A DNA stretch of 64,000 nt from Blastocystis sp. Blastoise (Eukaryota > Sar > Bigyra > Opalinata > Blastocystidae). The stretch is from positions 585,001-649,000 of the forward strand of contig JBBPEB010000009.1 in NCBI GenBank assembly GCA_039096225.1. The letters run 5' to 3'. The position numbers and the translations under genes are program-made. Positions 31,991 through 42,579 of the stretch are shown here, piece by piece. Below the pieces are notes generated by a model, which was given only the letters and a program-made list of their open reading frames with translations, had not been told where the DNA came from and did no database searches. Position 1 is the stretch's first letter; each line of letters opens with the position of its first letter.

Positions 31991-34307
31991 ATGTCAAAGC
32001 CAGATATTGCAGAAGATTGCATTAATCCTGATTTTGATCTCATTGTAATAGGTGGTGGTTCTGGAGGTATGGCATGCTCAAAGGAAGCTGCTGATCTCGG
32101 TGCTAATGTCGCCTTATTTGATTATGTAAAACCATCTCCTCAAGGATCTGTTTGGGGTCTTGGTGGTACTTGTGTAAATGTTGGTTGTATTCCTAAGAAG
32201 CTTATGCACCAAGCTTCTATTATTGGTGAATTCTTAGAAGATGCTAAGACTTTTGGTTGGGATGTACCTAAAGTAAATCATCATTGGAAGACTCTTGTGA
32301 ATAATGTTCAAGATTATATTCGTGGATTAAATTATTCTAGTCGTAGTACTCTTCTTTCTAAGCATGTCACTTATTATAATATGCTTGCTAAAGTTACAGA
32401 TAAATATACTGTTGAGGGTACTGATGTTTTTGGTGAAAAACATACATTTACTGCTCGTCGTATAGTTGTTGCTGTAGGTGGTCGTCCTAATAAATTAGGT
32501 TGTCCTGGTGATGAATATGCTATTTCTTCGGATGATCTTTTTATGTTAAATCATAATCCTGGGAAAACGCTTCTTGTTGGTGCTAGTTTTATTGCTCTTG
32601 AATGTGCTGGTTTCTTACATCATTTAGGGTATATTTTTTGTTGTTGTTGATTTATTTTTATTGTTGTTGTTGTAATTTTATTGTTGTTGTATTTTTATTG
32701 CTGTTGTAATTTTATTGTTATTGTAATTTTTATTGTTATTGTAATTTTTATTGTTATTGTAATTTTATTGTTATTGTAATTTTTATTATTATTGTAATTT
32801 TTTATATAATTATTTGTATATTATAATATGGTTTTATTATTTTCATTATTATTATTATTATTATCTAAATATATATATAGATTTGATGTAACTGTAATGG
32901 TTCGTTCTATTCTTCTTCGTGGTTTTGATCAAGAATGTGCTACTCAAATTGGTGATTTTATGAAAAATCAAGGTGTTCACTTCTTACATGGATATGTTCC
33001 TAGTGAAATATATATTATGTTATTATTATTTTATTATTTTTAATTTTTTTTTTGATTATTATTTTTTTAAAATTAAAAATAATAATAAGTTTTATTATAT
33101 ATAAATAATAAAGAGAGAAGATGGTAGATATTTAGTTAAATATAGTGGTGCTGCTTTAGCTAATGCAGATCTCACAGGAGAAGAAGTTTTTGATACTATT
33201 GTTTCTTGTACTGGTATGTTATTTTTATTGTTATTTGTTTTATTAATATAGTTTTTATTGCCATTATTTGTTTTTATTATTATTATTTTTTCATATTATT
33301 ATTTATTTTTACAATAATAATAATTATAATGATAATAATATATAGGTCGTTATGCTGATGTAGAGAAATTAGGTTTAAAGGAATTAGGTATAAAGATGAG
33401 AAAAGGAAAGATTATGTGTGTTAACGAACAAACTTCTATTCCTAATATATATGCTATTGGTGATGTTCTTTATGGTGGTAAAGAACTTACTCCTGTTGCT
33501 ATTCAAGCATATATATATTATTATTATTATTGTGTTTGTTATATTTATACTTATTATTATTATTTATAGGCTGGTAAATTACTTGCTAGACGTTTATATG
33601 GTAATAGTACTGAACAAATGGATTATAATGGAGTATATATATATGTAATATAATAATATAATATAATAATATATATATATATATATATATATAGGTTCCT
33701 ATGACAGTATTTACACCTCTTGAGTATGGTAATTGTGGTCTTACTGAAGAAGATGCTATTGAACTATATATTATATATTATATTATATTATATCATTATA
33801 TAAATACTATTATGATTAATCAATTTATTTACAAATAACTATATTCTTATTGTATTGAACAACTTGGTGATGATAATGTTGATGTTTATATATCTTATTT
33901 CACTCCTTTAGAATGGAAAATGCCTGAATCTAGAGTTAAAGATAAGTGCTTTGCTAAATTAGTTATAAATAGAAATACAAAAGAAATCATTGGTTTCCAT
34001 ATCTTATCTCCTAATGCTGGTGAAATTACACAAGTATATATAATACATAAATAATAAATAATAAATAATAACTAAATAAATAATAATAATAAATAATAGC
34101 TAAATAAATAATAGCTAAATAAATAAATAATAATAATAATAAATATATATTCTATAGGGTTATGGTTTAGCTATGAAGGCTCATGCTACTTATGATGATC
34201 TTATGAATGTAGTAGGTATTCATCCTACTATAGCTGAAGAATTTACTACTATTTCTACCACGAAACGTAGTGGACTCTCTGCTAAAAAAGGAAGTTGCTG
34301 AGGTTAA
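31991..34307 (+). CDS. TXNRD: Selenocysteine thioredoxin reductase (high-Mr type)
   Basis: FAD/NADPH flavoenzyme that reduces thioredoxin. Exons: 31991-32628, 32881-33002, 33118-33213, 33346-33506, 33570-33632, 33695-33764, 33861-34033 and 34158-34307, total 1,473 nt, 490 aa. FAD motif [12 protein letters not shown]; redox disulfide [18 protein letters not shown] motif [13 protein letters not shown]; dimer-interface [10 protein letters not shown]. The frame ends Gly-Ser-Cys, TGA (34299-34301), Gly, TAA. A TGA at the penultimate position before Gly-stop is the animal-type Cys-Sec-Gly active tail, so TGA is read as selenocysteine; a SECIS-like hairpin lies about 310 nt downstream. Two introns are unusual: 33507-33569 begins GC, and 33765-33860 lacks GT-AG and lies between 8-bp direct repeats. 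No presequence is visible, so it is probably cytosolic. Confidence 0.92.
33507..33569 (+). other. GC-AG intron in thioredoxin reductase
   Basis: The exon ends GCTATTCAA, the intron starts GCATAT and ends TTATAG, and the next exon starts GCTGGTAAA. The joined protein [14 protein letters not shown] matches the family exactly, and no GT donor keeps frame. Confidence 0.75.
33757..33860 (+). other. Non-GT-AG intron between 8-bp direct repeats
   Basis: TATTGAAC occurs at 33757-33764 and again at 33853-33860. One copy plus the intervening DNA (96 nt) must be removed to read [16 protein letters not shown], as in other thioredoxin reductases; otherwise an in-frame TAA ends the protein. There is no AG acceptor between the donor side and 33860, so no GT-AG solution exists. 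Confidence 0.7.
34299..34301 (+). other. In-frame TGA selenocysteine codon
   Basis: Follows Gly-Ser-Cys and is followed by Gly and TAA, matching the Cys-Sec-Gly tail of animal-type thioredoxin reductases. All complete genes in the window terminate with TAA or TAG, so TGA is not the normal stop here. Confidence 0.85.
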
Positions 34308-34956
34308 TCCCGAGGAATTCGGATAGATCTACTTAAATATAGAGAACTTAATCTATTTATTATATAATACTATTCATACTATATATATATAATAATATTT
34401 ATTTATTTTTTTGAGATTCTTTTAAATTATTCACTTTTTTATAATATTATTTTTTTGTGAATAATAATCTCTTTATATATATTTATATATTTATATTATT
34501 ATAAATTAAATAGATTATTTTACTTTGGTGATTTTATATATACCTCTATATTTATATCTATCCATTTTTATATTCCTTGGGTTACCTTATCCTTTATATA
34601 TATTATTATATGAAAAAGATATTATTGGTTATAGATGAGAGATTCAACTTAAATGCTTTTATAGCGGAGTTGTTTCTTGAATAATAAGACTCTTTTTCAT
34701 TTATTCTTACTTTTTTTATATTTATTAGTTTATATTAGATGTAATTGCTTTCACAATATTACATTTTTTTATATGTTTTGTTATTACATGTATAACTATA
34801 ATTGTTATAATTATAATTAATAAACACAACAATATTGTTAAATACTCATAAACTAGAAAAAAATAACAGAAATTATTAAAAAGAAAATACAAACTATGGA
34901 AAAAGAATTATGTATACATTTGATATGAATATATATAATATATAATAGAAATGAAT
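34308..34956. other. Convergent intergenic region with 3' UTRs
   Basis: Lies between the stop codons of thioredoxin reductase (plus) and V-ATPase subunit F (minus). Apart from the SECIS candidate it is AT-rich without other recognised features. Confidence 0.6.
34612..34698 (+). promoter_or_regulatory. Candidate type II SECIS element
   Basis: Hand folding gives: outer helix GAAAAAGA (34612-34619) with TCTTTTTC (34691-34698); TATTAT (34620-34625) with ATAATA (34681-34686); an internal loop; the quartet ATGA at 34635-34638 facing GA at 34679-34680 (tandem G-A pairs); an 11-position helix II with two U-U mismatches; an apical AAA at 34651-34653, about 12 nt after the quartet; and a three-pair mini-stem TGC/GCG. 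These are the defining parts of a eukaryotic SECIS in the 3' untranslated region. Confidence 0.75.
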
Positions 34957-35469
34957 TTATTGTTCACCACCTAACATTAATGTAACTCTACGAACAATAG
35001 TATCTTTACTAGGATCATAACTATATATATTTATATATAATTAATTTGAAATAAGAATTTTTTTTTTAATAATCATAAAAAAATAAAAATAAAAATAAAA
35101 ATAAAAATAAAAATAAAAATAAAAATAAAAATAAAAATAAAAATAAAAATAAAAATAAAAATAAAAATACGGTTTATCTTTAGTAGGAATTTCTAAGATT
35201 GTAGGTACAGTTCCTTTATAAGCATTGATTAAATGACGTATTTCATCAGCTTGAGATTGGTTTATCATAATAATACCAATATCTTTACGTTCAGTAAATC
35301 TTGTAAATACTTCTTCAAGCTCTGTAGTCTTAGTATTCTTATCAGCAACAAAATAATTGCTTCCTTCTCTTCCAGTATTATCTCCAGCACCAGCTAATAA
35401 AAATCCAGTAACTGTATCTTCATCACCAATAACAGCAATAAGTTTTTCAGCATCTCCTATTTGAGCCAT
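34957..35469 (-). CDS. ATP6V1F: V-type proton ATPase subunit F
   Basis: Stalk subunit of the V1 sector that links catalysis to rotor movement. Two exons, 35469-35171 and 35020-34957, total 363 nt, 120 aa, the usual size. Motifs: LIAVIGDEDTVTGFLLAG at the N-terminus, KDIGIIMINQSQADEIR in the middle, VPTILEIPTKDKPYDPSKD and the C-terminal RRVTLMLGGE. The single intron is dominated by a TAAAAA hexanucleotide array. It is divergent from HMG-CoA reductase. Confidence 0.95.
35079..35168. repeat. (TAAAAA)n hexanucleotide array
   Basis: About 15 uninterrupted 6-bp units in the subunit F intron; the reverse strand gives an artefactual Phe-Tyr run. Confidence 0.95.
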
Positions 35470-35738
35470 CTGTTTCTATTATAATATAATATTATCTTTT
35501 ATCAAATCAAGAACACAAGTATTCCTTTAATATTTATAAAAATAATTGGTAAGAATCTTGATTATCCTAAAAAAATTCAGTTTAAAAAATAAACTGGCCA
35601 ATTCTTCAACAATTTCTTTTTGTTTATCATTTTTTCTTGTAGCAATTTCTCAGTTTCTCAGTTTCTCAGTTTGCTTGATCTTTTCTATTTTGTTATTTTG
35701 TTTTTGTTTTGTTTAATTATAATCGTTATAATTATATC
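35470..35738. promoter_or_regulatory. Divergent promoter with TTTCTCAG repeats
   Basis: A 269-bp spacer between the divergent start codons of V-ATPase subunit F and HMG-CoA reductase. It contains three and a half tandem TTTCTCAG units at 35646-35672, 67 bp before the HMG-CoA reductase start; whether they bind a factor is unknown. Confidence 0.5.
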
Positions 35739-36515
35739 ATGTTTTCCATACTAACTAGACGTCTAAGTTCTTCTTCAAAAAGAATTTTTCCAAATTTAAA
35801 AACTCTTTCTAATGAAGAAATTATCAAAATGGTTCAAGCAAAAGAAGTCCCTCATTATCGATTAGAAGATCTACTTGAAGATCCATTGAGAGCTATTGAA
35901 ATTCGTAGAAAAGCTCTTCTTAATTCGAAATCTGAATGTATTGGATCTATTCCTGTGAATAATTGGGATTCTACTTCTTTCTTTACTCGTGTTCAAGGAA
36001 GAAATTGCGAAAATGTTATTGGTTTTACACCTATTCCTTTAGGTGTTGTAGGTCCACTTACTGTTAATGGCGAATCTCATTATGTACCCCTAGCTACTAC
36101 TGAAGGTGCTCTTATTGCATCTACAAATAGAGGTATAATTTATTTTTTTTATTATATATATATTTTTTATTTATATAATGTATTTGTTTTTATTATATAT
36201 ATATGTTTTTTTTTATAATATGTTTTTTATTATATATATTCATTTTTTTTATTAATATATAAATAAATATATATAGTTTCAAGATACTATATTGAATATG
36301 TTTTCTAATGATATAACTATATAGGTATTACTGCATTAACTCGTTGTGGAGGTGTAATTGCACGTGTAACTTCAGATGCTATGACTAGAGCTCCTATTTT
36401 AAAATGTAAGAATTTAGATCAAACTTTAGAAATTAAACATTATATTGATTCTGAAGAAGGTTATAAAGATATATGTAATTCTTTTGAAACTACTACTTCT
36501 CATGGAAAAGTTAAA

Positions 36516-36564
<49 letters not shown>

Positions 36565-36733
36565 TTGTAGTTTTTTAAAAATGAATATATATAATATTCT
36601 ATAGTATTCTATTTTGTTATAATATATATGATGCTATTTATATAGGAAATAAAATCTTGGATTATTGGTAATAGAATTCATATTAGAATTGAAGCTGAAA
36701 CTGGTATTTTTTGAAATAATAATAATAATAATT

Positions 36734-36764
<31 letters not shown>

Positions 36765-37274
36765 GTATTATTATAATTATATTTATTATTATTATTATTA
36801 TGTTTCTCTCTCTATATATATAAATAAAGGTGAAGCAATGGGTATGAATATGTTGACAAAAGGTAGTGAAAAGGCGATGAAACATATATGCTCTCTTTAT
36901 GAAGGAGTCACGCTCGATACACTCTCAGGAAATATGTGTATAAGGATATGATAATAATTATATATAATAAATGTAATAATATATAATAAACATAATAAGT
37001 ATAATAATAAACATAATTATACTCTATTTCATTTTAGGTGTACGGATAAGAAAACGTCGGCAGTTAATTGGGTGATGGGTCGTGGAAAGAGTGTGAGTTG
37101 TGAAGCTACACTAACAGAAGATGTTGTACGAGATGTACTGAAATGTACGGTACAAGATATTGTTCGCTTAAATACTGGTATATAAACTAATGCTAATCAG
37201 TTTTTTTTTCTCATTCTCTCTTTATATATATATATATATATATGAATGAATATATATATATAAATATATATGAA

Positions 37275-37319
<45 letters not shown>

Positions 37320-37974
37320 AAGAATTTAGTAGGATCTGCAATGGCGGGAAGTATTGGCGGTAATAATGCTCATGCTGCTAATATTATTGCTGGTATTTTT
37401 ATTGCTACTGGTCAAGATGCTGCTCAAGTATATATATATATATATTCATTCATATATATTTATATCTATTAATAATAGTATTCATTATTTATATTATTAT
37501 TATATTATTTTGTTAATACAATTATATATATAAATATATATAGGTAGTAGAATCTTCAAATTGTTTAGTATGGTTAGAAGAAGTAGATCGAAATTTACAT
37601 ATAATGACATATATGCCATCTATAGAAGTAGGTACAATTGGAGGAGGTACTTCCCTGGAAGTACAAAAGAATACTCTTCAACTTATCTCTGTATATATAT
37701 TATATATTATATTGAATTACTATATATATATTATAAATATATATATTTAATTATTATATAAGTATTTTTATATAATAATATAATAAATTTAATAATAATA
37801 ATAATAATATATATATAGAGTAAACACCCTGTAAATAGTGTGATGCTTGCTCAAATTATTGCGGGAAGTGTAATGGCGGGAGAATTAAGTCTTATTGCCG
37901 CGCAAGCATCAGGAGATCTTGTGAAGGCGCATGAAAAACTGGGACATATCCTTTTTTTTTATTTATATTATTAG
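35739..37974 (+). CDS. HMGCR: HMG-CoA reductase, class I, no membrane domain
   Basis: Reduces HMG-CoA to mevalonate for isoprenoids. Eight exons: 35739-36132, 36325-36515, 36646-36703, 36830-36935, 37038-37177, 37318-37427, 37544-37690 and 37819-37974, total 1,302 nt, 433 aa, all GT-AG. Catalytic residues are present: Glu in TTEGALIAS, Lys in [11 protein letters not shown], Asp in ATGQDAAQ and His in [26 protein letters not shown] binds the substrate. The NADPH motif reads GEAMGMNM, with Glu where class I enzymes usually have Asp. There is no sterol-sensing or other membrane region; instead the N-terminus [15 protein letters not shown] is basic, hydroxylated and acid-free, like a mitochondrial presequence. 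The first in-frame ATG is used. The protein ends in a short hydrophobic tail (HILFFYLYY). Confidence 0.92.
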
Positions 37975-38382
37975 TCTATATTTATATATATTACTTTCTC
38001 TTCTTCTTCTTATCACATAACTATTATTAACCTATATATCTAGTATATTTCATAAATATCATTATATCCTTAATTGTTTTACGAAAATCTATTGGCTAAT
38101 CCTGATGTGATTCTGTTCATATATATATATAAAATAGATAACAATAGAATCTATTCTATATATATAAGATTAAAATAAAATAGTATAGTTATTTACTATT
38201 ATAACCATTTATTCTTTGTGAGGTCGATTACATTCTTTATTATCTATTTTTGTTTTTTGTTTTTCACCATTTATTATTAGAATCCTTTTAAAAACAGTTA
38301 ACTAATACAGCATTATGATGACCAGTTATTAAATAAAGAATAAAAGACAAATAATAATAATAATAATATTTTATTCATTAAT
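37975..38382. other. Convergent intergenic region
   Basis: About 400 bp between the stop codons of HMG-CoA reductase and the first alpha/beta hydrolase. No gene or structure recognised. Confidence 0.6.
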
Positions 38383-40053
38383 TTAAGTATATGTTTTTAA
38401 TTCGTTTTGGACCATAGATAAAGCTTCTAATCCTTCTTTTCCTGATTCAAAAAACCCATGAACTGTTTTCTTCCAATAAAACACTTTTACAGGAACATGA
38501 TGTTTCTATAAAAATCATTATTATGATGTATAAATAAACAAATCAGAATATATATAAAATAATATGTTTTTGAAAATAGTAAATACTTTTAATATTTTTT
38601 CATATTGAATAGAAGATGATTTCAATATATCATATTCACATATATACATATGAAATGGAGGAAAATAACTATAATCTAAATCAGGAGAAAAATACTTTTT
38701 ATAATCTTCATAATAATACTATATATATAGTATTTATCATTATATTATTTATATATCAAGATAATATTACTAAAAAAAGAATCAATCAATATATATATAT
38801 ATATATACATCTTTATTATGATAAAGTATATGTTTACAACGAATAAATTGTGAATAATTAATTCCGAATCCACTTTTATATCTAGAAAAACTATCTAAAT
38901 GAGAACCAAGAGGTAAAGAACCATACATACTTATCTATATATATATATATATGTAGTATATATATATGCTTTGTTTATATATTATTATAATATTATGTTA
39001 ATAATTGTATATAAAAGAAAATAATTACAATTATAAACAATTCTATAAATAATGTTATTCACATATAAATAAGTATATAATGTACAGCTAATAGAAATGT
39101 CCCTATACGTTGTTCTTGATGATGTTTATGTAGTATATAAGGTATACTATTCATTCCTTGACTCTGACCCATGATTAATAATCGATTTATATCTATAGTA
39201 TACTCACTACTACGATCTAAAACATACTGAAATCTTAGAATTATTATATATAATATATAATAAATATATAATAAATAATAAATAAATAAATATATAAATA
39301 AATAAATATATAAATGAATAATAAATAAATAATAAATAAATAAATAATAATAAATAATATATACTACTAATGCTTCATATATATTATAATTTTGAATAGG
39401 ATAAGGATATTTTGGTCCTAATAAATATTCTACATACAATACACAAACATTAGATTCTGCAAGATGAAACACAGTATTTGCATTTATTTTCCAATTTCCA
39501 AAAATAAACCCTCCTGCATGACAATAGATCAATAAAGGTATTTCCTTTTTTAATAACTCTTTTTTACGAACTATAAAATTATTTATTAATAGTATCCATA
39601 TAAATATATAATAAAATGACATACCAAGCATAAATCGAAATGAATAATCTTCTTTCTTGTTTGTAATAGTCAAAGTTTGTACATCAAATTGAGGATCTAC
39701 ATTTTTTTAGAAGATATGAGTTATTATTATTTTAAGGATAAAATAAAGATACCCACAACAATATCTGGATAAAATTTCTCAAGAAGCTTTTGTCCTTTCA
39801 GAATATCATCGTCATTTTCAGTTTCAATGTATCTTAAGAAAAAATATTATTATTTTGATTAGACTAGTTCATCTTCATACTTTCTGGTTAACACTTCAAA
39901 TGCAATATAATCTAATATATTAATGAAGTTCATTGACCACGATAAACAGAAATTTATTTGCTGAAGAAATTCATATAGGATAAATCCAATCAGTAAACCG
40001 TTGATAAATATAAAAAGATGAATAATGAAATTCAGAATGCTATCAAAGACCAT
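38383..40053 (-). CDS. Membrane-anchored alpha/beta hydrolase, HSL-like (copy 1)
   Basis: Esterase or lipase-like enzyme of the hormone-sensitive-lipase group. The N-terminal 30 residues (FIIHLFIFINGLLIGFIL core) form a single membrane anchor, with most of the protein behind it. Motifs: IPLLIYCHAGGFIFGNW, where the usual His-Gly-Gly-Gly oxyanion box reads HAGG; VLYVEYLLGPKYPYP; nucleophile elbow GQSQG; FPPFHMYICEYDIL with the catalytic Asp; and VHGFFESG with the catalytic His. It ends NELKTYT. The first intron uses GTATGA just after LTRK; the second, 39697-39752, starts GTATCTTTA like a U12-type GT-AG intron. Substrate unknown. A tandem paralogue lies immediately upstream in transcription order. 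Internal exon limits around 38.9-39.6 kb are approximate. Confidence 0.8.
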
Positions 40054-40563
40054 TTTTTTTTTACAGAAAATAAAAAGTGATATAGAATCAAATTATATTT
40101 TTTTTTTGTAGAAATTTTAGTATTCTTTTCAGATGATTTCCATGATTTCATTGGATACTCATACATGCTTCACCAATTATTATTCTTGTTGAGAAAAAGT
40201 GGTACTTTTTGGGCTCAAACACGATTTTTATCATTTATTTTACTAAATAGTTTCGTATTAGTATTTGCATTGGATAGAAAAGAATAATGGTGGTACATTT
40301 ATGTAAAATATGACGAGATTTACTAAAATGTCCAAATCGCAGATACTAAATATTTTTTGTGTGAAATATCGACAAAATGACTATTAGAATATATACATGA
40401 TAGGTGAATGAATTTGAAAGTTTAAAATCATGAAAATGAAAGACAAAACACTTTCTTTTGTTATCAATAAAATTTAAAATAAAAATTTGAATCCTATATA
40501 ATAGACTATAGGGTATTTAAACAATATATTTTCATAATTATTCTCGTTCATCTAAGAGTAAAT
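40054..40563. other. Intergenic between tandem hydrolase genes
   Basis: About 510 bp, AT-rich, should hold the promoter of copy 1 and 3' end of copy 2. No ORF or repeat array. Confidence 0.55.
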
Positions 40564-42416
40564 CTAGAAAAATAGATAATTAAATATATATATATATTTA
40601 TTAAAAAGTAAAAATATATAAAAAAAGTAAATACTATTAACAATATTAATAACATCTTGAACAGCTTGTTTTCCATCTTTTCCATGATTAAAGAATCCAT
40701 GTACAGTATTTTCTAATTTACGAACATATACTGGAACACCAGCAGACTAAAATAATATAATGATTTATAGAGGATATAAAATATAATAAAAATTAGAATA
40801 AAGATATATAATAAAAAAAAACAGAAGAATAAAAAAAGATAAAAAATAGAATAATAAAAATAATAATAATAAATAGAATAATAAGAATAATATACCTTTA
40901 AGAAAGTAGCAAATGTTTCTGCAGAGTCTTGAAGACAATCGCATTGACAGGAGAATATATAGAAAGGAGGGAAATCAGTATAATCAGTGATAGCAGAATA
41001 ATGGTCATGATAATCAGTAATTAACTCCTATATGTATTGTTATAGAATAGGATATATAAAAGATATTGAATACATAATAATTCTATTATAAACAAAAATA
41101 AAATAAATAAATATATATATATACCTCAGGTGTATTAAAGAGAACACCATACATAACAATAACTTGACGATAATTGATTCCATACCCATAACGGAATCGT
41201 TGATAAGAAGGTAAATTGACACCCCCTGACACGGAACCATACATATATATCTATTTATATAATCATGTTTAATATATATAGTATATTGTATACTATAATT
41301 TTAATACTTAATATTATAAAATAATAATAATAAAAATTGAATAAAAAAATGGTAAAAATAATTAAAAAAATGATAAAAACATTAAATAAATAATAACGAT
41401 AAATAAAAAAACATAATAAATAGAATAATATATATATATATCACTCCTAATATTTTTCCAGGTAGATGTTCATCTCTATGCATAATAATAGAAGGATTAA
41501 TTAAAGAGGCTCCAGCACTTTGACCCATAAGTATAAGTTTATTAATATCTATATTATAATGTTCACCATTTGATAATACCCACTATATAATATATATAAT
41601 ATATATAATATATATAATATATTTATTTGTTTATTCATATATAGAGAAAACTGAATCATAATAATAATAATAATAATAATAATAATATATAAATATATAA
41701 TACTTTTAATGCTTGTTTCATATTATTTCCTTGATAAGGTGCTTTATAATCAGGACATATAAAATATTCTACATATAATACACGAAAACCACCTTCAGAT
41801 AATTTTAAACATGCCTTATTCTTAGAAGCCCAATCTCCCCATACAAAACCACCTCCATGAAGATATATAAGTAATGGAGATTTGATATTCACTAAGGATT
41901 TTGGAGTTACTATATATAAAGTAATAAATATAGAATAAAAAAATAATTTTATAATATACCTAAATAAAGTTTTAAGGTCACTTTAGGATCTAAATCACAA
42001 GGTAACTCAATATAATCAATTACATAATTGCTGAAATTAGCTATATAGAATACTTATGAAAACACAATTAAGATTTAAAAAAAAATTACTTTTCTTTGTT
42101 AAATTATCAATAACACTAGCTAACCAATCTCTACGTCTACAGAAACTTTTTTCATCATAATCTTCATTCCATAATCTATATAAGACAATTATTAATTCGA
42201 TATATTCTTCAAAGTAACAAAATATGAATATTCTAGAATAAAAAAAATTAATATATACCCAGACATGAAAAAATCGAATGCAGCTGCACTCTCCAAATTA
42301 ACATAATTCATAGAAAAAGAGAGATGTCGATGATAATTCATATAAACATATCGAATTAATTTGCCTACTAGCATACCCACGATAAATAAAATAACATCCC
42401 CTATAAACTCAAACAT
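40564..42416 (-). CDS. Membrane-anchored alpha/beta hydrolase, HSL-like (copy 2)
   Basis: Paralogue of copy 1. The first in-frame ATG (42416) starts MFEFIGDVILFIVGMLVGKLI, a membrane anchor, followed by HLSFSMNYVNL, matching CLSWSMNFINI in copy 1. The oxyanion box is intact: LLIYLHGGGFVWGDW. Next are VLYVEYFICPDYKAPY, nucleophile elbow GQSAG, FPPFYIFSCQCDCL with the catalytic Asp, and TVHGFFNHG with the catalytic His. In the last exon the frame runs past the hydrolase fold into a hydrophobic, Tyr/Phe/Ile-rich tail to TAG at 40564-40566; this tail may be real or reflect a missed splice. Copy 1 has the altered oxyanion box, so this is the more likely active enzyme. Intron placements between 40.9 and 41.7 kb are approximate. 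Confidence 0.8.
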
Positions 42417-42579
42417 TTTATACTTAATGAATCTATACAAGGAAATATTTTTTGTTGAAATGAAAAGAAAAGAAAAAGAAAGTCATGATTGACTGAATTT
42501 TTCTTAACGATTTCTAATCGAAACATGACAAATTGTCATTTATTCTGTTATTGTTTCAAAATACAATTGTTCTAAAGTT

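Noticed and set aside
34299-34301. TGA as an ordinary stop of a truncated thioredoxin reductase
   Set aside because: Codon after it is Gly followed by TAA exactly as in Sec-containing homologues, and a SECIS-like fold lies downstream; ordinary termination remains possible but fits less well.
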